Shown here: positions 10,827 to 21,339 of the stretch, one piece after another
How the letters are laid out: each line of letters begins with the position of its first letter
How positions within the stretch are numbered: position 1 is the first letter of the stretch
Assembly (NCBI RefSeq): GCF_003286085.1
Contig: NW_020825294.1
Span: 14,034,501-14,098,500, forward strand
Direction: 5' to 3'
Length of the DNA stretch: 64,000 nucleotides
Origin: Drosophila persimilis
Lineage: Eukaryota > Arthropoda > Insecta > Diptera > Drosophilidae
The notes under the pieces: model-generated
The model's input: the letters and a program-made list of their open reading frames with translations, nothing else
Database searches by the model: none
What the model was told of the DNA's origin: nothing
Program-made: the position numbers and the translations under genes

Positions 10827-11523
10827 AGATCGTAGATGTAGATCGGGGCTATAGTGAACGTCGCTCGTCGTGTATACGAAACGGCGTGCGTGGACTCGGG
10901 GTGGGGTAGTGTCGGTGCCTCGGCTAGTTGGAGTGAACTTACGCAATCGGGTGTTACTTTGATAATTTGACACTTTATTATAATTCTTAGCACTTTAAAT
11001 GAACTTAGTTTAATTGGTCGCTGGTGTGTCTTGTAGGTTCCGGGTACAACGTCTGTACTCCGAACCAGGTCTCTGCGCAAGCTTTTTGTACAACGTCTGT
11101 ACTCTGAGCCGGGTTTCTGCGTAAGCTTTGGTACAACGTCTGTACTCTGAGCCGGGTTTCTGCGTAAGCTGATTCTTGGTTCTCGTCGTCATCTTTTTAT
11201 AGGCCCGTATTGCTGGGTCTGCGGGTTTGAAAGTACACTTCCGCGTCGGGGTGCACTTTGCCGTTCTTGGTGATCGTCGCAGACTTTCGCCGTGTCATCT
11301 TTGTGCAGTTGATGAACCCGGAAGACCGCACTTGGCCGATGGCTTGACCTGGAATGGGGAAAGTCTTCGCGTGACCTGCTGTCTTTGGTCAGCGTTATGG
11401 AGTTGGCGCGTGTTGATCGGTGGTTGCATGTGGAGAGGGGGTGTTGGTTGCGGGGTGTGGTGCGATACGCTCATTATAAGTCGGGGGACGGATTGTATCG
11501 AACCCTTTTAGGTTCGTTACACG
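10826..11523 (-). mobile_element. Solo LTR of an LTR retrotransposon (family not recognised)
   Basis: On the minus strand it starts TGTAACGAACC at 11523. It has a TATA-like CCTATAAAAAG near 11190 and an AATAAAGTG polyadenylation signal near 10970, and it ends near 10826, the order expected of U3-R-U5. Three 43-44 base repeats (starting 11044, 11088 and 11131; GTACAACGTCTGTACTC) lie after the TATA box. It is about 700 bases long with no internal region, so a solo LTR. It sits between a CR1 piece and a BEL/Pao gag fragment. Confidence 0.55.
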
Positions 11524-11665
11524 TTTTTGTGGAATTACACTCCTTTACCTGATGAGATCAGCTTAGATAATTGAATCTCAACATCCAGAGCATTGAATTG
11601 AGTGCACGCATGAAGACTGTGTTGCTCGTGACAATATACACAATAACGAATAGGTGTGTTTGGCA

Positions 11666-11799
11666 CGTCAACATGATGAGAAACTGCACGACGTTTATTC
11701 AGCACCATGTGTGTATCATGTATTAGCTTTGGATCTTGACAAGACTCAGGCGTATTTAGAACGTCAACATGATGAGAAACTGCACGAGGTTTATTCAGG
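11666..11799. repeat. 95-bp tandem duplication
   Basis: About 38 bases beginning ACGTCAACATGATGAGAAAC occur at 11666 and again at 11761. The spacing is 95 bases and the duplication lies immediately beside the 21-bp minisatellite. It adds to the evidence for local slippage or unequal exchange in this gag fossil. Confidence 0.65.
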
Positions 11800-11800
11800 C

Positions 11801-12325
11801 GACTTATCTCTGCTGACGAAATACGACTCTCCGCTGGCGGAAAACTTATTTCCAGTGGCGGGAATTCTATATCCGCTTGCGGAAACCTTTTCTCCGCTGA
11901 AAGACATCTTATCTCCGCTGGCAGACAATTTATCTCTGCTGACAAAATACGTCTTTCCGCTGGCGGAAAACTTATCTCCGGTGGCGGGAAATTTATATCC
12001 GCAGCCGGAAAACTTTTCTCCGCTGATAGACATCTTATCTCCGCTGGCAGACAATTTATCTCCGCTGACGAAAAAAGATTTTTCCGCTGGCAGAAAACTT
12101 ATCTCCAGAGAGGGAAATTTATATCCCCTGCCGGACAACTTATCTACGCTGACGAAATACTTGTTTCCGGTGGCGGGAAACGTATATCCGCTGGCGGACA
12201 TCTTATCTCCGCTGGCGGCAATTTATTTCCGCTGACGAACTACGTTTCTCCACTGACAAGCTTCGTTTCTCCGCTGACGAACTGCGTTTCTCCGATGGCA
12301 GAAAACTTAGCTCCGGGGTCGGGAA
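11801..12325. repeat. 21-bp coding minisatellite with 126-bp higher-order period
   Basis: About 25 degenerate units of roughly TCTCCGCTGGCGGAAAACTTA. Landmarks of the form CTC.GCTGAC.AAA recur at 11808, 11934 and 12060 (126 bases, six units), then at 12144 (84 bases, four units), so the phase never slips. Twenty-one bases are seven codons. The minus strand, which is the gag sense, reads heptads of the form DKFSASG. Because the unit is a multiple of three, the plus strand is open as well (11654-12235) and should not be taken as a gene. It lies between the capsid-like and CCHC parts of the BEL/Pao gag. Confidence 0.85.
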
Positions 12326-13131
12326 ATTTGTCGCTAGCCCAAGCTTCCTTGCATTCAGGTTCTAGCTTTGAGAGCGAGATATGGACCAGCCACACATCGC
12401 GGCTGTCGCATTTCAGCGCATGTAGACCACGTTTACTTTCGTCGGCAGAGTCGACTATTTTACGCAATTAGGTTATGCTTGAAGTCTTTGCGGCAACGAA
12501 AGAAAGTTTTGGATGAACGAGCGAGCAATCAGTGACTTTTTGGCATCAGAGACAGCGTTGCACCATGCAGACAGGATTTCAAATAATGAATCTTTTGGCA
12601 CTTGGAAACTCTACTCTTCTTGTCGACTGAGCCTAAGAACAAGTCACTAAACTGACACTAATCCTCGTATCTACCCGAAAACGTCGGAATGCCAATTTAT
12701 TTGCAATGCAGCTCGACAAGTCCCGAATCTTCTCCAGAAGTACAGTTTGTCCCTCAAGTAGCAGTAGATGTAAGTTGTCGTGCTCATTATCGTGACTGCT
12801 CCGGTAACGTATGGCTTCAGTGAAAAGACTATGCGAGCTAAAGAACTTTTTCTCATATTCGGGGATATCCAAATCCGGATCCACGTATGCATCTTCATCA
12901 TTATATTGGACCATATTACAACCGGTCGGTCCAACATGTGCTCTAATGTTTGCACAGAAGCACATTAATGTAGAAACTCTTGAGCCTTCGTAGCTATGCG
13001 AGTTATTTGAGATTTTCAGGCACCACGTTGCTGAAGTATACTGCACGGGGGCCTTCATGACGAACAGCGGTCAACGATATCACTCAATAGATAAAATAAA
13101 ATCAGACGCGGAGATCCGGCCCGAAGCACCA

Positions 13132-13559
13132 AAATTTGCTAAGGTAATGAATTAGTGGAATGCAGTCCACAGTCCAGTATAATTGTTAATAGTTTTTATT
13201 CAATAAATTTACAGGTTTATAGGTTATATGAATAGCGGGGGTTTTTTTGCAGCGGTACAGCGATATGCAGGCAGTTGGTTGTGACTTAAAAGGGAAGAAA
13301 GTCAAAGGGAATTAAAAGATCATGCGATGCGACGGTCCAGTTCAAAGCGGTACGCATCGTTGTATGCGTGTGCAGCTGCGGGCTTTAGCTATACGTGTGA
13401 TAACATTACAGCTATGTTTTGGACATGAGCAATAACAACACAGCTATGCGCGTAAAAATATTTACCTAAGCGGTGCAATACACTCATGAGCGTATGAATA
13501 GGGCAGTTGTAGTATACATGAACATTGAACTACAAAACTACGAGGTTCATTTCTCAACA
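13132..13559 (-). mobile_element. LTR of BEL/Pao element (5' LTR of the 11525-13131 fragment)
   Basis: On the minus strand it begins TGTTGAGAAATGAACC at 13559 and ends next to the primer-binding-like site at 13131. It has an AATAAA signal near 13205. It resembles the LTR ending at 14631 over most of its length, including the stretch around 13395-13540. Confidence 0.7.
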
Positions 13560-14140
13560 ATCACTATATTTGACTTCTGCTATTTTTGGGGAGAGTACCT
13601 AAGTCTAGTAATAGCATTGAAAAGCTGGCTATGATAATTTTCGCAGGTGATTTTCGGGGCTTTTAAGATTTCGGTTGTCCGAAATTTAATGGGCTCTGAA
13701 GGTACTTGTAAAGTTTCACATAATGACGATGCGAGCACAAATGCGTCAGTGTGTTAGTGGCAGGTTTAAGCTAAACACATTTAGCAAATTAGCTGCAAAC
13801 GTACTTTATATATCTTCATCACTGCGGAACCAGTTTTGTGGTTGGTGACAGTTTCTCTATGTAGCGACGTTGGGCGTCTTCTTCTTTTCTTTTTAGAGCA
13901 TTGGTGAAATTGCCTGTACCATCTTTTGGCAGTTGCTTTGAAGATAGCGATCTGTACGACTTTCGCAATCGTCGCTTTTTATATAAGTACCTTTCATATA
14001 AGTGTAACTTTTCAATACTTGGCGGTATAAAATGTGTTTTTGTTTGTTGGTGCGATTCTACTATGTTGCTGGTTTGGATCTATGGGCTGATGCGCAGGAG
14101 GAGGACTTTTTTAAAAAGCTTTGAAAGACAAGTAAGCAGG
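13560..14140. other. Spacer between two related LTRs, no gene recognised
   Basis: It contains a short plus-strand open stretch (13901-14182) without any motif I recognise, preceded by a pyrimidine run ending in TAG. The A+T-rich TTTTATATAAGT...GGTATAAAAT pattern near 13975-14035 loosely resembles 2415-2465. Nothing else can be supported. Confidence 0.4.
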
Positions 14141-14631
14141 CTCATCACTGGTTATGAATTAGTGGACTGTATAATCTTTTAATATATTGAGCTTATTTAT
14201 TTTCATATATTGGTTATTTAATATGGGTGATTATTATTATTAATAATCACTGATTATGTTACACATGTATATGAATAGCGGGGGGTGTCTATGATGAGGC
14301 GGTATAAACTATGCGTGCGGTTGGGTTCATCTAGAGATTTCGACTAACTTCCACTCCACAAAAGAAGTCGAGCCAAAAGAGAATTGAAAGACCAGGCGAT
14401 GCGACGGTCCAATGCAAAACGGTACACATCGTTGTATGCGTGTGCAGCTGCGGGCTTTGGCTATACGTGTGATAACATTACAGCTATGTTTTGGACACGA
14501 GCAATAACAACACAGCTATGCGCGTAAAAATAATTACCTAAGCGGTGCAATACACTCATGTCCGTATGAATAGGGCAGTTGTAGTATACATGAACTTTGA
14601 ACTACAAAACTACGAGGCTCATTTCTCAACA
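14140..14631 (-). mobile_element. 3' LTR of BEL/Pao element
   Basis: On the minus strand it starts TGTTGAGAAATGAGCC at 14631, directly after a purine-rich tract (AGGGGGGCCGGTA, 14632-14644) that fits a polypurine tract. The far end is approximate: ATGAATTAGTGGA at about 14152 matches the end of the LTR at 13150. The segment 14250-14450 differs from the 13132 copy, including a G-rich start and an A+T-rich insertion. Confidence 0.65.
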
Positions 14632-17170
14632 TACCGGCCCCCCTAAACGACTGTAATAGATCTCTTCTAAGCACCTCGGGCTGTTTTGACGGCTCGAACC
14701 CTCTCGTCTTGGCCAGGATGAATTTCGGTGATTCGCCCAAGCAGCCACTTGCTATGCGGTTGATTCGGCTCCTTCAGTACCACGAGAGTGTCCACGGTTA
14801 TGTCGTTGGATTCCTGCTACCATTTCGTGCGAGGTTGCAAGGAAGTAAGGTATTACAGACTCCAACGTTTCCAGAATCCTTGAACCTTGGCTTGCAGTTG
14901 TCTCCAACGCTGCAGTCTATTAATGTTGACGTCTAACAAGGACGGCTCCGGCACCGACATGTGAGGTTGACCTGTAAGAAAATGAGCGGGGGTAAGGGGA
15001 TCCAAGCTGTGATCGCTGGGCGCGCACAGTGGGCGAGAGTTGACTAAACCTTCGCTTTGAGATACAGCTATCCGTTGCATTTCCGTTAGTTCCTTTCTGG
15101 CTCCATGGAATGTTGTGCCAAAGATGGCAAACCAAGCTTTGCCAAACTTCGACCTGCTGATGTCTTGATGTTAACTGGGCCAGCGTAATCCAATCCAGAA
15201 TATAGAAAGCAGCGGGTGGGCTGAACGCGAAAGGCGGGAAGATCAGCCATGAGTTGTGTGTTCGTTCCTTTGCGCTGGAGGAAACAGTTGAATACAATTT
15301 TGCCTACTATGATACAGGCTCCAAGGATCCAATACTTCTGTCTTAGCGTGTGGAACATAAATTCGACTCCAGCGTGTAAGGATGTGACGTGCTGGTGTCT
15401 AGCTAATAAAACAGCGACTGGTTATTTCTTTGGAAGAAGTATGGGATGTTTTGCATCATAGGTTGCCATCGAATTTCCAATTCGTCCTCCTACGCGCAGA
15501 ATTCCTTGGTCGTCAACAAATGGAGTGTAGTGAATCAACTTGGATTTTTGAGAAAGGGCTTGTCCAGTGCTCAGCTGTCTGTACTTTACTTGGAAGAACT
15601 CCATCGGGACATGTTTGATTACCCTAGAGCGGGCATATTCAAGCTCCCATGACGATAAAAACGATGTCAGGCGGTCCTTGCAACGAAGTCGATGTACAAA
15701 ACAAAAGCAATAGCTAATTGTCCGCAAGAGATGTGACCAGGAGGAAGCTTTGTTGATCATACAATTAAGATCATTTCCTTCATCGGAAATGTGTAGATTA
15801 ACTTGGGGCTTGACCTTTACTTCCATCCGCTTAGCGTCCTCAGTCGACAGTGCGAACTTTGTGTTAGCAGGTGGCCAAGTGCGATGTTCTACCAGATCCT
15901 TTAGTAGAAGTCCGCGTGATGCACGGCATTGTCCTCAGTGCGAATGTGTTGCCAGCAGCTACGTGGGCAAGCTTCCAGAATCCCAGCAGTGCGATTGCCA
16001 ACCTAAGTGTTCCAGGTCCGTGGGGGTGATGAGAGCCAATGCAGTCCAATTTCTGAGTCGGACCAACACGATATACTGGAAATAGCAAGAGTTAGAGCTT
16101 GCGGCAATGTGGGCCCCATCGGCGGAGCACAATCCTTTCTCTGATGTTGGACGATGTACACGCCATCGTTTCTGCGGGTGTGCGTATGAACGAAGTATTT
16201 CTCAGCGTGCTCACTAGCATCGATGGTAGCGTTACTTGGTTTAACTTGTTCCTTATCCATGATCGTTCGAACTAAAGAGTCCAGATCCTCGTGAGCTTGA
16301 TGTGCTAGTGCGTGGGTGTAAGCATCACTAATGAAATGGTAGCTGCCTGTAATGACCCTACCAAAATTAGTATGAAGTGCAATAGCATATTCTAAGCCAA
16401 ACTCTTCTCGTTGTCCAGTTTAAATGTTCCAAAGCTGATCAGCTCCTAAAATCACGTCGATTTCGCCTGGTTTACCAAATTTAGGGTCCGCTAAGAGTAG
16501 ATCACGAATCCTTTTCCACATCGGTGTGTTCGACTCGATCCGCTAGGCTGGAATCGAGGAGGTTAAAGTGTTCATAATCAGACCTGTGACCACCACTGAG
16601 GCTGAGCTTGTGCGGGAGAGCAACGTGAATGTGGTGCGACCTCCCTGTAACCCCAGCAGGGTTTTGCGCCTAGACCAACCACTGGTATATGAGCATGCGT
16701 GCGCGGCAATCCGATTCGTTGAATAAATGATTCGGCGACCATCGTTATAGTTGAACCAGTATCCAGCAGTATCCTGCAGGTTGTCTCGTTGCCCCTGGAG
16801 TCGACTATAGTGGCCAAAATCGTTGGCAATATAGCGTGACCATTGGCACCGAATTCCCTCTCCAATGTATGGTGGCTGACCACGGCAGGATCAGCATCCG
16901 CAGCGAACTTGGACGAGCGGAAGGTTGAGTCAGCGGATGTATTGACAGCAGCGGAAACCGGGACAGAGCGTATATCCTCAGGATGGACAAGAGTGTGGTT
17001 CCTCAACTTACACAGACGGCACATGTTTATGGAATTACACCTATTTAATTGATGAGATCGGCTTAGACAATTGAAGCACAAATTATTATCCATTGCGAAC
17101 GTGCGGCAATCCACAACATCAAGAGCCTTGAATTGAGTACACGCATAAATAATGTGTTGCCCGTGACAAT
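14632..17170 (-). mobile_element. BEL/Pao element, gag 3' part to integrase end, fossil
   Basis: Read on the minus strand from 17170 leftward: two CCHC knuckles (CVYCHGQH.., CFNCLSRSHQLNRC), an aspartic protease motif LLDTGST near 16770, the BEL/Pao linker ahead of the integrase (DDQGILRVGGRIGNS near 15480) and the integrase C-terminal region (LTPAHFLTG near 14980). The polymerase is largely missing, so the element is deleted internally and broken in multiple places. It belongs to the same family as 11525-13131. Confidence 0.7.
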
Positions 17171-17229
17171 ATACACAATCGCGAACATGCGTCTTTGGCT
17201 ATACATACATAAAAAGTCCCAATCCATTA

Positions 17230-17880
17230 TGGATATTTCCAATGGATCGCGCTACCCAAGTTCAGCGGAGACTATACATTCCATGTTCACAGCTGTTATT
17301 GATAGTGAAGCTGAGCTGACTTCTATCGAGAAGTTACAGCATTTGCGGGTGCCATCTCACATCTTCGCGTGTTGTAAACGCTGGCTACTAAGGAGGTAAT
17401 ATTTGATTGCATCATCGTCCACGCACTCTGGAAGAATTTGGACAGGCAGAGATGTCGTACCCTTGAAGGAATTCATCACTCCATGCAATGGCAAGATGGT
17501 CAGGTTGGAAAGTCGAGGAAAACCGTGAGTACGCATCATCGAAAATCGTTTGTAGCATCCTGCGCTCGTGTTTCCTGTGTGTTGTGTGAGGGCACGCATC
17601 ATATGATTGCCAATAATCAACGGTTCAAAACTCTATCGCCGAATGATCGTCACCAGGAAGCGAAGAGGCTCTTGTTATGCGTCAATTGCGTACTGTTTCT
17701 TCAATTGAGCCGCAGCCAAATCATACCGCCATGGTTGCATTGTCGCCCTCCTCGCAGCAAGCTAATATATTCCAGCATCCATCTGATCATGTTCTGTTAG
17801 CCACCGTCGTCGTTCTCGTACTCTCGACGTATCATGCTCCATTCCGACAGCATGCGTTCCCAAAACTCATCCAATCGCTC
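17230..17880 (+). mobile_element. BEL/Pao gag fragment, opposite orientation, fossil
   Basis: The plus strand reads EKLQHLRV near 17330, typical of the capsid region of BEL/Pao gag. It then reads CVLCEGTHHMIANNQRF...AKRLLLCVNC near 17575-17690, the CCHC knuckle pair. It lies head-to-head with the minus-strand element ending at 17170. The right boundary with the Tc1 relic is uncertain. Confidence 0.6.
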
Positions 17881-17889
17881 TGGAGCAGA

Positions 17890-18580
17890 CTCGTTTTTTT
17901 TAGATCTGGGCTATTGAGACGATTTTTGACGATTTTAGCCGTGAGCTTCGGGTTACCGTCTTGCTTGAAAGTAATCTCCAATATGGGTCAACAATATTAC
18001 ATATTTGTCTATAAAATTTGACAAATTGTTTTCCAAAATATGAAGACAATATTCTTTCATCAATATACCATCGATTTAACCAATTGGACAACGTTCCATG
18101 AGTGGACGCTCTGCACACTACCGGTCTGACAGCGGTTGTTAACCAGAAAAAACCTACCCTGTCTGACAAAAAGTACAGCGTGTCTTAAATTTAGCGAGGG
18201 GCACAGCAACTGGACTAGGGAAGATTGGAAGAAGGTAATTTGGTCAGATGATACCAAAACAAACCGTTTCCAGCCTGATGGAAATGAATACCACTGGAAC
18301 CGCCCAAGTGGAAAGCTAAAATATCATCAGTTCAAGGAAACAATAAAGCACTAGGTGGAAGCCCGACAGTGTTGGGCTGCTCCAATTGGTGGAAAGTTGA
18401 ACATGTATCTATACGTGCTCGCCACTGTATATATAGGCGGACCATAGGAGATATTTCGGATCAAATTGAGCTTTCAGGAGGCCACAACAGTTGGCAGAAA
18501 CAAATATTATTTAATTCGGATCTAGAGGTAGAGCTTGGAGGCGACCACTCGCACAAATAACTGCACACAAGTTGGAACAC
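17890..18580 (+). mobile_element. Tc1/mariner transposase relic, copy 1
   Basis: The plus strand reads GHSNWTREDWKKVIWSDDTK at 18195-18255, the conserved block holding the second catalytic Asp of Tc1-family DDE transposases (normally W..V.WSDE). NRFQPDG and then a GCSNWW-like stretch (normally WGCFS) follow. Stops and frame changes occur throughout, and the N-terminal DNA-binding domains and the ends are not recognisable. The whole segment is repeated nearly identically at 20605-21258. Confidence 0.7.
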
Positions 18581-18599
18581 CGAAGAGTTGTACTTATCT

Positions 18600-19230
18600 A
18601 TGGAAATTGGACTGAGGTTGACTTCTCCTTTTTATACCCGATACTCAAAATGAGCATTTGGGTACATTAGTTTTGTGGTGTAAATGGATGTGTGTAACGT
18701 CCAGAAGGAATCGTTTCTGACCCCATAAAGTATGTATTTTCTTGATCAGCATCAATAGCCGAGTCCATTGAGCCCTGTCTGTCTGACCGTCCCTATCAGC
18801 GCTTAGTGCTCAAAGACGTCAAGAGCTAGAGCAACGACATTTTATATCCGGACTTCTGTGATATGTCACTGTTACAAGTATATTTCAAACCTTTGCCCCG
18901 CCCACTTCCGCACCCACAAAGTTCGAAAATCTGTAGCATCCACAATTTTGAAGATACGAGAATGACAATATCTTCTAGACTGAAGAATCTGAACCAGCCC
19001 GAATGAATACCAAATTCATTCTCTCTCGCTCTGTCTCCTGATCCACACTTTTTATGGTCGGCTTTGCCTATTGTTAAAAATGAGCGCCTAGATCTCAGAG
19101 ACTATTAAGGCTAGAGTAACCAAAGTAAAGTAACCACACATTGTCGCTCAATGTAGCCATACTGACTATGTATCGGGTATAAATGTAGAGTTGCGGTCGC
19201 CGCAGCATCTCACAACGTTCCCCCTCGTTT
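18600..19230. repeat. DINE-1/INE-1-like repeat, copy 1
   Basis: It opens TTTTTATACCCGATACTC near 18638 and carries the core GAATCGTTTCTGACCCCATA, then AAAGTATGTATTTTCTTGATC. That core resembles the DINE-1 consensus around its TATACCCG end. It closes with the inverted motif TATCGGGTATA near 19170. DINE-1 is an abundant non-autonomous Helitron-related repeat of Drosophila. No coding content. Confidence 0.55.
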
Positions 19231-19642
19231 ATAATGCGAAGACCCGGCTCGAAGGACCTACGCTAATATCGAGCCGTAGTTATCCAACGAAGAGTATGGG
19301 CGGTATTGTAGAATAACTCCAAGCAGTCGTCGTATTAAGAATTGCAGGTAGTGTCGATAAGTGCATATATATGTCGTATATTTCTGTGATTCGTGTAGTA
19401 TATAGGGCGGTTGAAACGGGGAACTTAACTGCCTCTAGCTTAAATGCTAAGAAAATATCGAGCGCCGTGCGGATAGCAAGAGCGCACAAAGCCGAGAAAA
19501 CGAGAGCGGGTCAGAGGGCGATGTAACTGGCGCAAATAGCGGTACCCAGCAGCGATAACAGGCTGTTAACATAGAATACTAAAAGCGCGGTTGCCCTGTT
19601 ACAGCTGTTCCCCACTTATAAAAATGTACTAATGCTAAGTGT
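19231..19642. other. No recognisable element
   Basis: Unique-looking sequence between the DINE-1-like repeat and a CR1 fragment. There is no credible coding frame. I see no repeated partner in the window, although an old LTR cannot be excluded. Confidence 0.4.
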
Positions 19643-20597
19643 TTGACAGTCCAGGTTCAACCGGAACTGGAATTCCTGTGTGTAAAACGGATTCTTCCCG
19701 CTTTCACTATATTCATTACTTGCTCGTATATTCCACCTTCTTCGGCTATCTCTATTTATGAGCAGCATTAGTCCGCTTTAACCGCTGTTTCATCTGCGCT
19801 ATCAGATAAAGATCATATGATAGTTCTTGGTGACTTCAACTTGCCAGGAACTGTTTGGTCTTCGGTAAACGAGTATAGTAACCTAGTGTCCATGTCACGA
19901 CATGACTTTGTTGACGGCTTGCTTAACCTGTCCTTGTCTCAAGTCAACCATGTGAAAAATTCCTTGGGTCGATTGCTTGATCTGTGCTTTGTATTGGATC
20001 CGACCTTAGTGTTGTTAACCCGAGCCCTTCCGCTTACTATACCTGAAGACGCCTACCATCCTAATTTCGAAGTGTCGCTAGATATAGCACCAACTGTATT
20101 TAATCGGTCGAGTAGGCCACTTGAAAAAAGAGTTATCCAGCTTAAAAAAATTAAAATCAAGACTTTATACAAAATTTCACGAAGTTGGTTCTCACTCTCG
20201 CTATGTAACAGCTCTGTCAAACTTTTCAGTTCTTAATGCACAATGCTATAAGAACTACCTATCTCGATGCAGGATACGTTTTTCTCAGGACCCTAAACAG
20301 TTTTACTGCTTCGTAACCAGTAAGCGTACAATGTCCGCACACACATCCTCGCGATCATTTTGTAATACGTCGGCAAATAATGATCAGGCAATTGCCGATC
20401 TTTTTGCCCAATTTTTCAAAACCACCTATTCTGAGGAAAGCTTCTCTGGTCATCCGTACCCATACGGTTTACCGAGGTCGAACGGCATTTTCAGTCCCTT
20501 GTTAAATGAATGTTCTTTACTTCATGATCTTTGACTAGTTAAGCCGGTATTTTCACCGGGTCCAGACGGGGTTCCTGGTTGTGTTCTCAGGTACTGC
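19643..20597 (+). mobile_element. CR1-clade LINE fragment (endonuclease to start of RT)
   Basis: It matches 6505-7370 and 9325-9600 of the nested host copy, with one internal deletion at about 20125 (after the SSRPLE region). It preserves the stretch across which the copy at 7373 inserted elsewhere, showing what the uninterrupted sequence looks like: TTTTACTGCTTCGTAACCAG. GDFNLPG and the linker are present. 5' UTR, ORF1 and polymerase are absent. It is truncated at 20597 by the Tc1 relic. Confidence 0.8.
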
Positions 20598-20599
20598 TA

Positions 20600-21258
20600 C
20601 TCTTCACGATTTTAGCCGTGAGCTTCGGGTTAACGTCTTGCTTGAAAGTAATCTCCAATATGGGTCAACAGTATTACATATTTGGCTATAAAATTTGACA
20701 AATTGTTTTCCAAAATATGAAGACAATATTCTTTCATCATTATACCATCGATTTAACCAATTGGACAACGTTCCAATAATTGGACGCTCTGCACACTACC
20801 GGTGTGATAGCGGCTGTTAACCAGAAAAAACCTACCCTGTCTGACAAAAAGTGCTGCGTGTCTTAAATTTGGCGAGGGGCACAGCAACTGGACTAGGGAA
20901 GATTGGAAGAAGGTTATTTGGTCAGATGATACCAAAACAAACCGTTTCCAGCCTGATGGAAATGAATACCACTGGAACCGCCCAAGTGGAAAGCTAAAAT
21001 ATCATCAGTTCAAGGAAACAATAAAGCACTAGGTGGAAGCCCGACAGTGTTGGGCTGCTCCAATTGGTGGAAAGTTGAACATGTATCTATACGTGCTCGC
21101 CACTGTATATATAGGCGGACCATAGGAGATATTTCGGATCAAATTGAGCTTTTAGGAGGCCCCAACAGTTGGCAGAAACAAATATTATTTAATTCGGATC
21201 TAGAGGTAGAGCTTGGAGGCGACCACTCGCACAAATAACTGCACACAAGTTGGGACAC
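20600..21258 (+). mobile_element. Tc1/mariner transposase relic, copy 2
   Basis: It is nearly identical to about 17925-18575, including the WTREDWKKVIWSDDTK-coding block (read here in a frame broken by the same stops) and shared deletions. Two copies sharing the same degraded features imply duplication after the transposon had decayed, not two transposition events. Confidence 0.7.
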
Positions 21259-21330
21259 CGACACCACTTGACGGTGCAGTAACTGCATCGCCCCTTGAAA
21301 GATGCAGTCATTGCATGTCAACGTCCAAGA
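21259..21330 (+). mobile_element. CR1 LINE 3' tip (about 70 bases)
   Basis: It holds only the final part of the CR1 3' UTR, from CACTTGACGGTGCAG to CATTGCATGTCAACGTCCAA, followed by an A-run. It separates the Tc1 relic from the DINE-1-like repeat in this block. In the other block (18575-18610) the equivalent position has different sequence. Confidence 0.75.
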
Positions 21331-21339
21331 AAAAAAATT

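Larger units (their letters stand above)
11525..13131 (-). mobile_element. BEL/Pao element, 5' part (leader and gag), fossil
   Basis: On the minus strand it runs leftward from the LTR at 13132-13559. It begins with a primer-binding-like site TGGTGCTTCGGGCCGG at 13131. A capsid-like stretch (LHALKCDSRDVW, LSKLEPECKEAW) is visible at about 12330-12460. A nucleocapsid-type CCHC motif (CVYCHEQHSLHAC) lies near 11610. Between these two sits the 21-bp minisatellite. The LTR at 11523 cuts it off. It is broken in several places, and its family matches the element at 14632-17170. Confidence 0.65.

Noticed and set aside
11227-11511. 94-codon plus-strand frame
   Set aside because: It lies inside the solo LTR (U3 region on the opposite strand) and has no recognisable motif.
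11654-12235. 193-codon plus-strand frame across the minisatellite
   Set aside because: A 21-base repeat keeps several frames open on both strands at once. The surrounding gag motifs are on the minus strand, so the plus frame is a by-product.
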